This document shows, one piece after another, positions 56,759 to 64,000 of a stretch of 64,000 nt of DNA. Numbering within the stretch: the first letter of the stretch is position 1; every line of letters starts with the position of its first letter. The notes below the pieces were generated by a model. It was not told the DNA's origin, ran no database searches, and was given only the letters and a program-made list of their open reading frames with translations. A program made the position numbers and the translations under genes. Source of the DNA: an uncultured bacterium (GTDB taxonomy: Bacteria > Cyanobacteriota > Vampirovibrionia > Gastranaerophilales > Gastranaerophilaceae); the NCBI GenBank assembly GCA_902776035.1, contig CACYOO010000007.1, positions 1-64,000 of the forward strand. Reading direction: 5' to 3'.

Positions 56759-57814
56759 TTATACAATACCGAGTTCTTGTTTTCTCATTCTGTTATCGTA
56801 GTCGATACGACCAATAAGTTTATTTATCCTTTTTGCAACATCTAAAAATTGAGGAATAGATAAACTTTGAGCTCCATCAGATGATGCATTATCAGGATCA
56901 TGGTGAACTTCCATCATAATGCCGTGAGCACCTGCTATTAACGCAGCTTTTGACATAGGTTCTATTAAATATCTTCTGCCTGTTGCATGGCTCGGATCGA
57001 CTATTATTGGTAAATGTGATAATTTTTTTATTACAGGTATTGCGGATAAATCTAATACATTTCTTGTAAATGAACTATCAAAACTCTTTATACCTCTTTC
57101 ACATAATATAACATTATCGTTTCCACCACTCATAATGTATTCCGCAGCAAGTAGAAACTCTCTTATTGTTGAAGAACCGCCTCGTTTTAATAAAATTGGC
57201 TTTTTAGATTTACCTACGGCTTTAAGTAATGCAAAATTCTGCATATTTCTTGCACCAATTTGAATTACATCAATATAATTTTCTACCATTGGTAAATCAT
57301 TATAATCCATCAATTCTGTAATAGTAAGCAATCCTGTTTTTTCTTTAGCCCTTGCTAAATAAACAAGTGCTTTTTCTTCCAGCCCTTGAAAATCATAAGG
57401 TGAAGTTCTTGGTTTAAACGCACCGCCTCTTAAAAATTGACAGCCCATTTCTTTTGCGGCAAACGCAACATCAAGTAATCCCTGATAATCTTGTTCAACA
57501 GAACACGGACCTGCGATAAATATAGGTCGTTCTAAACCACCGACTTTTACACCGTTACTGAATTTGATAACGGTGTCTTCATTTTTTCCTTCTCTTGATG
57601 CAAGTTTGTATGGTTCTTGTATTATTTTTACTTCACGAACACCTTCTAATGAACAAAGAGAATTCGGATCAAACATCCTTTTATCACCGATTGCGGCTAT
57701 AACAGTCATCACTTCACCACGATTTAAAACAACTTTAAATTCATGTCTTTCAAGTGTTTTTACCACTCTTTGTATGTTATCTTCGCTTGTTCCGGGTTCC
57801 ATTACAATTATCAT
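56759..57814 (-). CDS. aroF: 3-deoxy-7-phosphoheptulonate synthase (type I-beta DAHP synthase)
   Basis: The 351-aa protein has an N-terminal ferredoxin-like regulatory domain (about residues 1-70) and a TIM barrel with IFIAGPCSVEQ, FKPRTSPYDFQGL, LLKRGGSSTIREFLLAAEYI and IVDPSHATGRR. It condenses PEP and erythrose-4-phosphate at the entry of the shikimate pathway. The N-terminal domain usually mediates feedback by tyrosine or phenylalanine. AAAGGA precedes the ATG. The candidate 6S RNA lies just upstream on the same strand. Confidence 0.95.
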   Translation of the reverse strand: MIIVMEPGTSEDNIQRVVKTLERHEFKVVLNRGEVMTVIAAIGDKRMFDPNSLCSLEGVREVKIIQEPYKLASREGKNEDTVIKFSNGVKVGGLERPIFIAGPCSVEQDYQGLLDVAFAAKEMGCQFLRGGAFKPRTSPYDFQGLEEKALVYLARAKEKTGLLTITELMDYNDLPMVENYIDVIQIGARNMQNFALLKAVGKSKKPILLKRGGSSTIREFLLAAEYIMSGGNDNVILCERGIKSFDSSFTRNVLDLSAIPVIKKLSHLPIIVDPSHATGRRYLIEPMSKAALIAGAHGIMMEVHHDPDNASSDGAQSLSIPQFLDVAKRINKLIGRIDYDNRMRKQELGIV

Positions 57815-57892
57815 TAAAATTTTCCTTTTAAATATTAACTACGATATTTATAGTAGCATAAAAAAAGACAAAATAAAAAATAACATTAAGAA

Positions 57893-58074
57893 ATAAAAAG
57901 AAACCTTGCACAAGTGTGATTTTGTTGCCTGCGTAGTCTCGCAGGTGGGTGAACGCCCTGACTAATCCGTTTCCGACTGGCGATATTTCTATCGGTCGGT
58001 ATACTTCAACATCAATGGAGCATATTCTCCCTTTTATTAAAAATGTAGGAACAAAATAAGCACCTGTGCAAAGT
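57893..58074 (-). ncRNA. ssrS: candidate 6S RNA
   Basis: This stretch of about 180 nt is clearly less AT-rich than its surroundings and folds as a rod. The ends pair over 13 bp (CTTTGCACAGGTG with CACTTGTGCAAGG). After a small internal loop, ATTTTGTT pairs with AACAAAAT. A CCTGCG/CGCAGG hairpin lies on the 3' side. An apical stem CCGAC-CGATA-GAAA-TATCG-CCA-GTCGG carries a GAAA tetraloop. A promoter and a T-rich end flank it. Size, closing stem, open middle and 3'-side hairpin match 6S RNA, which sequesters sigma-70 RNA polymerase. I assign it by architecture, so another small structured RNA is possible. Confidence 0.6.
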
Positions 58075-58080
58075 AATATC

Positions 58081-58109
58081 ATTATGTCATATTTTTTACT
58101 GACTTTCAA
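58081..58109 (-). promoter_or_regulatory. sigma-70 promoter of the candidate 6S RNA
   Basis: On the minus strand TTGAAA (58109-58104) and CATAAT (58086-58081) are 17 bases apart. The predicted start is A at 58074, at the base of the closing stem. Confidence 0.7.
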
Positions 58110-58325
58110 GTGTTGTTCAATTTAAAAACTATTTTAACTTAGTTTTATTACACCCACTGTATCACACCCATTCCATGCTGTACAAATAAAAATTTTTAAA
58201 TAGTTTCATACATAATTGAGTCATAAGAAAAAATTTCATTATAATTATTATCTATTTCTTTATATCATTCTTTCTATTAAATACGATTCATAATCCATGA
58301 TTTCTCCTTTAATTTCAAAACCCGA

Positions 58326-58373
58326 AAAATAGATTACAGACTTTTTGTATAATTTAGTCCAAAATAGATTACA
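58326..58373 (+). promoter_or_regulatory. promoter and direct-repeat operator of the XRE regulator
   Basis: The 13-base word AAAATAGATTACA occurs at 58326-58338 and again at 58361-58373, flanking a TATAAT at 58348-58353. The second copy runs into the ATG. This layout suits autorepression by the XRE protein. The 263 bases upstream, between the 6S promoter and this site, show no other feature. Confidence 0.55.
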
Positions 58374-58582
58374 TGTTAAGGGCAAAATTATTAGGTCAAA
58401 ATATAAAAAAATACAGAGAAAAAAGGGGATTAACTCAAAATGAATTAGCAGAGTATGTTAATTTATCAAGAGAATACATTGCTGATATTGAACGAGGGTT
58501 AAAAAATATCAGTCTTAGAAAATTATATATGATAGCTGATATTTTAAAGATTAAGTGTTCTGATTTAATCAATTTTGATTAA
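58373..58582 (+). CDS. small XRE-family transcriptional regulator
   Basis: The 69-aa protein is a single helix-turn-helix domain of the Cro/C1 type: LGQNIKKYREKRGLTQNEL, then YVNLSREYIADIERGLKNIS and LRKLYMIADILKIKCSDL. It lacks any ligand or protease domain. It has no Shine-Dalgarno site and a predicted leader of only about 12 bases. It could control itself or the phage or toxin genes nearby. Confidence 0.85.
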   Translation: MLRAKLLGQNIKKYREKRGLTQNELAEYVNLSREYIADIERGLKNISLRKLYMIADILKIKCSDLINFD

Positions 58583-58701
58583 AAAATTTGTTTATTAAAT
58601 ATAAATAATATACGGCATTCTTAACAAGAAGAAAGCTGTGTATAGAACTATATTGAAATATTTTATGAAACTTTTTGTAAAATAAAATGTTTTGATATTA
58701 T

Positions 58702-59031
58702 TTAAGCAAATTTCACTTCTATTTCTGCACCAAGCCCTCTTAAAATTTTAATAGTGGTATTAAAACTTGGCTGTACCTTACCTTTTAGAATGTTTGATAA
58801 ATTTGAACGATTTAAATTTATATCTTGAGCAAGTTGACTAATTGTTGTTCGTGCTTTTACAACATGTTCTAACTCTCTAAAAAACATTGAATAATTGCCG
58901 TCTTTAACATAATCAACAAGACATATTCGTAAAAATTCTTTTTCTAATTCTTTATTTTGAAGTTCATCATGTAAATGCTGTTCAAATGAAGGAAAATCTT
59001 TTAGCATTTTATCTATATTTAATTTATCCAT
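58702..59031 (-). CDS. HTH antitoxin of a HigBA-like module
   Basis: The 109-aa protein has a C-terminal HTH (ISQLAQDINLNRSNLSNILKGKVQPSFNTTIKIL) followed by the LGAEIEVKFA end that is typical of addiction-module antidotes paired with RelE/HigB-type toxins. It overlaps the toxin stop by 8 bases and comes second, the HigBA order. It should bind the palindrome before the toxin gene. Confidence 0.82.
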   Translation of the reverse strand: MDKLNIDKMLKDFPSFEQHLHDELQNKELEKEFLRICLVDYVKDGNYSMFFRELEHVVKARTTISQLAQDINLNRSNLSNILKGKVQPSFNTTIKILRGLGAEIEVKFA

Positions 59032-59350
59032 TTTTATACCTTTCTTTAAAATCTTTTATATATTGATTTGCATTTTTTATATTTTTTTGTTGAGTTGATT
59101 TATCACCCGCACATATTAATATAACAATATAATTCTTATATTCTGAATAGTAAATACGGTATCCTTTACCTATTTTAAATCTTAATTCGGATAATTCTGC
59201 ATTTATTTTTTTATAATCACCAAAATTACCTTCTTTAACTCTGATAAGTCTTTTTAAAATATGTGGTTTTATAGAGTTGTCTAATGAATTGTACCATTCT
59301 AAATATGGACATTTATCATCAGCAGTTTTATAAAAAATAATTTGCTTCAT
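59024..59350 (-). CDS. RelE/HigB-like toxin (Gp49-type killer protein)
   Basis: The 108-aa protein matches the phage-Gp49/HigB-like toxin family: CPYLEWYNSLDN, a basic HILKRLIRVKEGNFGDYKKI, LSELRFKIGKGYRIYYSEY and VILICAGDKSTQQKNIKNANQYIKDF. Such toxins cut mRNA on the ribosome or act as ribonucleases. All key stretches are present, so it is probably active. The transcript is predicted to start at the ATG. Confidence 0.86.
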   Translation of the reverse strand: MKQIIFYKTADDKCPYLEWYNSLDNSIKPHILKRLIRVKEGNFGDYKKINAELSELRFKIGKGYRIYYSEYKNYIVILICAGDKSTQQKNIKNANQYIKDFKERYKNG

Positions 59351-59356
59351 ACTTAT

Positions 59357-59385
59357 ATTGTATGTTATAACATACAGATTGTCAA
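59357..59385 (-). promoter_or_regulatory. toxin-antitoxin promoter with operator palindrome
   Basis: On the minus strand TTGACA (59385-59380) and TACAAT (59362-59357) are 17 bases apart. A perfect 18-base palindrome, TGTATGTTATAACATACA (59359-59376), fills most of the spacer and overlaps the -10. The ATG follows the -10 by six bases. Confidence 0.8.
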
Positions 59386-59464
59386 CTTGAATATTATCAA
59401 GGTATATTTAATTACTGCAAATAGGCAATAAAGAAAAAGTTATTTTGTGTGGTAAAATGAAAAT

Positions 59465-60352
59465 ATGAAAAAATATATTTTATATTTACTGTTATTGAAA
59501 AAAATAATATATATTTCTTTATACCCTTATATAAAAGACAAAAGTCGTATTAGTCATACGATAAAATTAGGTATGGAAAATTATTTAATATTTCAGCCGG
59601 CAAAATTTAGGGCAACAAAGGTAAATAGAAATTTATTAAAGAAGTTTCAAACGGTACGATTTATGACGCTTGACGGAGCACGGCTTTTTGCTTGGTTTGT
59701 TCCTCCGCAAGAAAATAAACCCACAATTATATACTTTCATGGTCAAGCTGAATCAATATTAATGCATCAAAATATTGTAGAGTTTGGATTGAAAAACGGG
59801 TACGGAGTTTTTCTACTATCATATAGAGGACATTACAGAAGTTGGGGCATTCCCTCTGAGGCGGGGGTATACAGAGATGCTGAAACAGCTTTGGATTGGT
59901 TAGAAAGAGAAGCTAAGATTAAAGCTAAGGATATAATTTTGTGGGGGCATTCCTTAGGTACAACCATTGCAGCAAATACGGCACTTAATAATAAGGTTAA
60001 AGCACTTATTCTGCAATCTCCTATAACTGATATTGAAACAGCAGCAAAAGATATGGCTAAATTTTATATACGAAAAATAAGGATTTTACCTAAAATAACA
60101 AAGTTTGTACAAAAGCACATGAATGATATTCATTTTATTCAAAAATTTGATACTATAAATAAGATATCAAAAATAAAATGTCCTATATTTTTATGTCATT
60201 CAAAAGTAGATAAGGTTGCACCATCTAAAAATTCAAGGGCATTGTATGAAAGAAATATTAATGCTCAGTTATTTTTATCAGATAAAGGCAGTCATTGGGA
60301 TTCAGCATGGTGTATGGATAAAATAGCGGATTTTATTAAAAATTTGAGATAA
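59465..60352 (+). CDS. alpha/beta hydrolase, BEM46/ABHD13-like
   Basis: The 295-aa protein has an N-terminal hydrophobic segment (residues 3-22). The alpha/beta hydrolase pattern follows: oxyanion strand IIYFHGQAES, LLSYRGHYRS, nucleophile GHSLGTT (near Ser165), acid in HSKVDKVAPS and final His in KGSHWDS. It is likely a membrane-bound serine hydrolase or lipase; the substrate is unknown. A TG-G-TAAAAT extended -10 ends six bases before the ATG, so the mRNA is predicted to be leaderless. Confidence 0.82.
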   Translation: MKKYILYLLLLKKIIYISLYPYIKDKSRISHTIKLGMENYLIFQPAKFRATKVNRNLLKKFQTVRFMTLDGARLFAWFVPPQENKPTIIYFHGQAESILMHQNIVEFGLKNGYGVFLLSYRGHYRSWGIPSEAGVYRDAETALDWLEREAKIKAKDIILWGHSLGTTIAANTALNNKVKALILQSPITDIETAAKDMAKFYIRKIRILPKITKFVQKHMNDIHFIQKFDTINKISKIKCPIFLCHSKVDKVAPSKNSRALYERNINAQLFLSDKGSHWDSAWCMDKIADFIKNLR

Positions 60353-60357
60353 GTGAA

Positions 60358-61299
60358 TTAACGTTTGTTTTCTAATTTCTTCAATCTTAATTGAATATCT
60401 TCCGATAATTTTCTATTGATTGAGAGTAAATCTGCCAAAATGGCAAAAATACCTAAATGAAAACCTGTTAATATTAGAATTGAAGCTAAAATCAAAGATT
60501 GAACATGCCCTGTTCCAAAACCTGTCATATAGTAATATAAAAATCTAAAGCCCAAAATCAATCCCAGCAATAAAAATATTGAAGCTATGATTGCAAAAAA
60601 TCTGAATGGTCTGTATATTATAAACATTCTTATTATTGTAAAAGCCGAATTTTTTATATATTGGAACAGATTTTTAACAAGCTTTGATTTCCTTGTAACC
60701 TCATTAACTCTAATTGGTACAGATATGACACGTAAGCCCTTTGCTTGTGCTTGTATAATCGTTTCAAGAGTGTATGTATAATTATCAAAAACATTTAGTA
60801 CACTTGCTGCATATTTAGAAAACGCTCTAAAACCGCTTGGTGCATCTTGAACATTGGTAGAACTAAGCAGTCTTACAATGAAAGAACCGAACTTTTGAAT
60901 ACATTTTTTGAAAGTTGAAAATGATTTTACACTTTCAATAGGTCTTGCACCTATTACTATATCAGCTTGGTTACTAATAATAGGTTTTATAATTGTTTCT
61001 ATATCGTCAGCACAATATTGATTATCCGCATCTGTATTAACTATAATATCTGCTCCAAGATTTAATGCTTCATTAATACCTATTTTAAACACACCGGCAA
61101 GACCTGTATGTTTTTTTAATTTAATAATATGATTAACCCCATTCCAATTTGCTATATCTATGGATTTATCATTTGAACAATCATCAATGACAAGTGTTTC
61201 TATAATGTCTATTCCGTCAATGTGTTTTGGAAGCTCTGAAAGAGTTTTCGCCAGAGTTTCTTCTTCGTTATAGCATGGAATTTGTATAATTAGCTTCAT
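60358..61299 (-). CDS. family 2 glycosyltransferase, polyprenyl-phosphate sugar type
   Basis: The 313-aa protein has a GT2 domain (IQIPCYNEEETLAKTL, VIDDCSNDKS, DxD in VNTDADNQY, DAPSGFRAFS). Two C-terminal membrane helices lie at about residues 225-300. This matches DPM1/GtrB-like enzymes that load a sugar onto a lipid phosphate carrier. The neighbouring GT39-like protein would use the product. AAGGA precedes the ATG. Confidence 0.85.
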   Translation of the reverse strand: MKLIIQIPCYNEEETLAKTLSELPKHIDGIDIIETLVIDDCSNDKSIDIANWNGVNHIIKLKKHTGLAGVFKIGINEALNLGADIIVNTDADNQYCADDIETIIKPIISNQADIVIGARPIESVKSFSTFKKCIQKFGSFIVRLLSSTNVQDAPSGFRAFSKYAASVLNVFDNYTYTLETIIQAQAKGLRVISVPIRVNEVTRKSKLVKNLFQYIKNSAFTIIRMFIIYRPFRFFAIIASIFLLLGLILGFRFLYYYMTGFGTGHVQSLILASILILTGFHLGIFAILADLLSINRKLSEDIQLRLKKLENKR

Positions 61300-61339
61300 A
61301 TCGTATTCCTTATTTTAATTTTTATTATACAATCATATT

Positions 61340-62977
61340 ATGAAATTGACAATTTTATGGATAGGACTGATATGTATTTTATCAGCAGTATTGAGAATAA
61401 TTGGCTTGGATAAAACCGGCGGACTTTGGAATGATGAATACATTTCATGGTATATATCATATATACCTTTTGGTAAAAGTTTTGTGGATAACATTTTTGC
61501 TCAATGCCACATGCCGTTTTATTATTTGTACCTTAAGTTTTTGATGTTATTTGGACAGTCCGATTTTTATTTAAGAATGACATCAGTTATACCTAATATA
61601 TTAGCCATACCTGTTATGTATATGGTAGGTAGAGAAAAAAGCAGAATGACAGGTTTTTTATGTGCATTATTTGCATCAGTTAGTGCTTTTTTAATATATT
61701 TTTCTCAGGAAGTCAGATTTTACAGTATATTATTTTTATTCTCGGCATTATCGTTATATTTTACATTGAGAATTATCAAAAAAGCTAATATAAAAAATAC
61801 AATTGGTTTTATATTATTTAATTTACTTGTTATTTTTACTCATACAATTGGGTTTGTTTATGTATTTTTTGATTTGTTATTTGTAAGTATAAAACTTTTC
61901 AAATTACATAAAAAAATTATATTATCTTGTTGGATTTTTATTTTTGCCGGATGTTGTGCTATTTTACCTTTAATTATTAAGATTTTTACAACAATTTCAT
62001 TTTCACAGTGGTGGGCAAATTTCAGTATACAACGTATTATACAAGTATTTATAGATTATTTTACACCATTAATTTTTAATATAACTCCTATTGAAACTTT
62101 TAGCGGTTATAAAGAATATTCTGCACTTGTTGTTATTGCTTTTTTAATTGCAATTACATTTTTGTTAACAGGATTTATAAAAAAGAATTGCAGAGAAATA
62201 AATCAAGTTGGATATATAGCATTATTTACTTTTTTAGTAATACTTACGGCATCATATATGGGTAAATTGGTTTTAGAAACAAAGTATACAATAGAAATTT
62301 ATCCTATTCTTATTTTTGTTTTATTTTCTACAATTACTTCATTTAGTAAAAAACGAATAAAAATACCTGTCCTTTTAATTTTCTTTGCAATACAAATATA
62401 TTTTATATTTACACCTGAATTTTCTGCTATTGCACCTAGAGAAGAAGGACATAAATATCCTGCACAACTGTTACAAAAAGCAAAACTCAAAAAGAATGAT
62501 TTTATAGTTTTAACATATTATCCCAAAAATAGGTTTGGAAGATATATTAACTTTGATAAATATAATGTTGTAGAAATACATAAAGGTAACTTTAACGAAT
62601 ACTATACTCCGAAATTATCATATAAAGATGCTGTAAAACAAGGTAAGGATAAATATAAAAGTACATTTTTTGAAGCGACATTACCTGTCGGTTATTTCAA
62701 GGGCAGTAAGTTAATTTACTATATAAATGATAATGTTTATAAAAAAATGAAAAAAGGTCAGCGAGTAGCATTTTTATTTTTAGATTCAGTATCATTTTTA
62801 GATGAAACAACATTTAGCAGTATAGTAACCGATAAAAATAATTATTTTAGAACACCATTACTATACCTTGTTTTTTCGGATATTCGTAATGAAATTATAA
62901 AAACAATGCCAAAAAATGCAAGAAATATCAGATACGAAGTTCTGGGAGCATGGACTGTTGTATCATTCAGTTATTAG
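61340..62977 (+). CDS. GT39/ArnT-like integral membrane glycosyltransferase
   Basis: The 545-aa protein has about ten membrane helices in the first 370 residues. The first periplasmic loop carries the acidic motif LWNDEYISWY, the catalytic Asp-Glu pair of PMT/ArnT-type GT-C enzymes. A soluble C-terminal domain of about 170 residues follows. It would transfer a sugar from a lipid-phosphate donor to protein, lipid A or a polymer outside the membrane. It is divergent from the GT2 gene. TACAAT ends six bases before the ATG, so the mRNA is predicted to be leaderless. Confidence 0.82.
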   Translation: MKLTILWIGLICILSAVLRIIGLDKTGGLWNDEYISWYISYIPFGKSFVDNIFAQCHMPFYYLYLKFLMLFGQSDFYLRMTSVIPNILAIPVMYMVGREKSRMTGFLCALFASVSAFLIYFSQEVRFYSILFLFSALSLYFTLRIIKKANIKNTIGFILFNLLVIFTHTIGFVYVFFDLLFVSIKLFKLHKKIILSCWIFIFAGCCAILPLIIKIFTTISFSQWWANFSIQRIIQVFIDYFTPLIFNITPIETFSGYKEYSALVVIAFLIAITFLLTGFIKKNCREINQVGYIALFTFLVILTASYMGKLVLETKYTIEIYPILIFVLFSTITSFSKKRIKIPVLLIFFAIQIYFIFTPEFSAIAPREEGHKYPAQLLQKAKLKKNDFIVLTYYPKNRFGRYINFDKYNVVEIHKGNFNEYYTPKLSYKDAVKQGKDKYKSTFFEATLPVGYFKGSKLIYYINDNVYKKMKKGQRVAFLFLDSVSFLDETTFSSIVTDKNNYFRTPLLYLVFSDIRNEIIKTMPKNARNIRYEVLGAWTVVSFSY

Positions 62978-63000
62978 AAATTATTTATACATAATGATTA

Positions 63001-64000
63001 TTAAGCAGTTTTTTGTTTAACAGGTACATAAACTGTCATGTTATCAGAATATCGCATGTTACGAGTTACGCCATCACTTGCGGCATGACCATTTCCAAGA
63101 GTTACTTCAATATGACCGTATGTTCTATTATAACCTGCTGCTCCACGTTCATAAACAACGATACAACCTGCGGGCATATTTCTCAATTCTTCCTGACTGC
63201 TTACTTTTACTGCTCTGAAGTTTCTGTTATTATCAAGAACAGTATCCATATCAGTAGCATTTGCTCTTTGACCGTTGCTTAAACCGGCTCTTTCAAGAGC
63301 ATTACTTACAAATCTTGCACAGTGTCCTTCAAATCCTGTAGCATGACTTGCTGTATCTTGTGCCAATCTGGAACCTGCACTGCTATCATATTCAAGTCCT
63401 TCTGCAGCCAATCCATCCATACTCGGATGATTTTTATTGTTATTGTTACTAAATGATGATGTATATTGACTGCTTCCATAGAAGCTTGTCATGGACTGTT
63501 GTACAGCCCTATCAGCATTAGCTATTTGTTGTTCCAATTCTTGAATTTCATCTTGTAGCGTTAATTGCTTGTCTTGATTACTTGACAGTTTATTATTTAA
63601 TGCAGTTATTTCTTTATCTATATTAGAAACTTCTGTTTTAAGAGAGGCAACTTCGCTATTAAGTGAACTGATTTGGGTTTGTTTTTCAGATATAGCCGAT
63701 TTATTTTTTTCCGGTTCTTTTTGTAGTTGTTCAAGTTCTTGTTGAGCAGAGTTTATTTCATCTTCTTTTTGTTTAATTTGTTGTTCTTTATCAGCTTTTT
63801 CCTGTTCTTTTGCTTTTATATCCTTTTTGTTTTGTGCTATTTCTCTTTCAAGGTTATTCAATTCAAAAGATTTTGACGAATATTCACTTCTTAGTTGAGA
63901 ACTTACGCTACTATTCTGAATAAATCCATTCATTATATTATTAAAATTTGTTTGAAAATCAGCATCGCTTGCAAAAGATTGCTGCTGCTGTTGTTGTGCA
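63001..64000 (-). CDS. coiled-coil protein with CHAP/NlpC-like amidase domain (5' end outside the window)
   Basis: The frame is open from the window edge to the stop at 63001. An ATG at 63933 exists, but the upstream frame continues with a run of six glutamines and FASDADFQTNF, so the true start lies beyond 64000. About residues 25-150 after that ATG are a long coiled coil. A CHAP-like domain follows: Cys codon at 63319-63321 in GFEGHCARFVSNAL, and GHIEVTLGNGHAASD with the histidine. It is probably a peptidoglycan hydrolase controlled by its coiled coil; no signal peptide can be judged. Confidence 0.75.
   Translation of the reverse strand, partial: AQQQQQQSFASDADFQTNFNNIMNGFIQNSSVSSQLRSEYSSKSFELNNLEREIAQNKKDIKAKEQEKADKEQQIKQKEDEINSAQQELEQLQKEPEKNKSAISEKQTQISSLNSEVASLKTEVSNIDKEITALNNKLSSNQDKQLTLQDEIQELEQQIANADRAVQQSMTSFYGSSQYTSSFSNNNNKNHPSMDGLAAEGLEYDSSAGSRLAQDTASHATGFEGHCARFVSNALERAGLSNGQRANATDMDTVLDNNRNFRAVKVSSQEELRNMPAGCIVVYERGAAGYNRTYGHIEVTLGNGHAASDGVTRNMRYSDNMTVYVPVKQKTA

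Noticed and set aside
57828-58109. 93-residue minus-strand reading frame upstream of aroF
   Set aside because: It coincides with the structured RNA, its transcription would start inside the frame, and the protein has no family features. The base-paired stems explain the sequence better.

Overview
The window looks like chromosome from an uncultured, AT-rich, Gram-negative-type bacterium, most likely a non-photosynthetic relative of Cyanobacteria (Vampirovibrionia/Melainabacteria, Gastranaerophilales-like). This is an inference. It rests on very low GC, LpxA (so lipid A), a complete MinC-MinD-MinE set, a threonyl-tRNA synthetase without the TGS domain, pseudopilin-like proteins starting with an FTLAE motif, and several lineage-style proteins with no classical relatives. 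No rRNA is present, so placement is not proven.

Layout. 1-1535 is the right end of a prophage or phage remnant: a DUF1353 protein, a holin-like membrane protein, an M15 endolysin and a terminator. An orphan DNA methyltransferase follows. 2580-7174 (minus) is a tight operon: TPR protein, lysA, diadenylate cyclase cdaA, YitT-type membrane protein. 7367-14426 (plus) holds the flagellar export core fliP-fliQ-fliR-flhB-flhA, a PilZ protein, a small membrane protein and a PLP enzyme. tRNA-Cys lies tail-to-tail with it. 14672-17162 is minC-minD-minE, with a MinE carrying a long charged tail. Then come a 10-TM exporter-like permease, an RlmD-type methyltransferase, an LL-DAP aminotransferase-like enzyme, dGTPase, a calpain-like cysteine protease, a tandem UvrD-type helicase, thrS, uvrA and a large DHH phosphoesterase.

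35357-43216 (minus) is a compact operon of phage genes. It runs P2-type tail/baseplate U, X, D, V, W, J, I, then small terminase, large terminase and a Mu-type portal. It has no capsid, sheath, tube, tape measure, integrase or repressor, and all frames are open. It is the most unusual locus here: a decayed prophage, half of a split prophage, or a domesticated packaging/baseplate (GTA-like) cluster.

43379-56654 is mainly housekeeping: bifunctional Rel, a DUF167 protein, a STAS protein, lpxA, tsaD, an AsmA-like giant, two pseudopilins and groES-groEL. 56759-58109 holds DAHP synthase and, upstream on the same strand, a structured ~180-nt RNA with its own promoter and terminator that I read as 6S RNA. 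58373-59350 holds a small XRE regulator and a HigBA-like toxin-antitoxin pair with a clear operator palindrome. The right end has an alpha/beta hydrolase, two glycosyltransferases of the lipid-linked sugar type, and a coiled-coil/CHAP-like protein cut by the window edge.

Several genes (rel, uvrA, tsaD, the hydrolase, the GT39-like protein, the toxin) have a -10 box only 6-9 nt before the start codon and no Shine-Dalgarno site. This predicts leaderless mRNAs. Others have strong AGGAGG-type sites.
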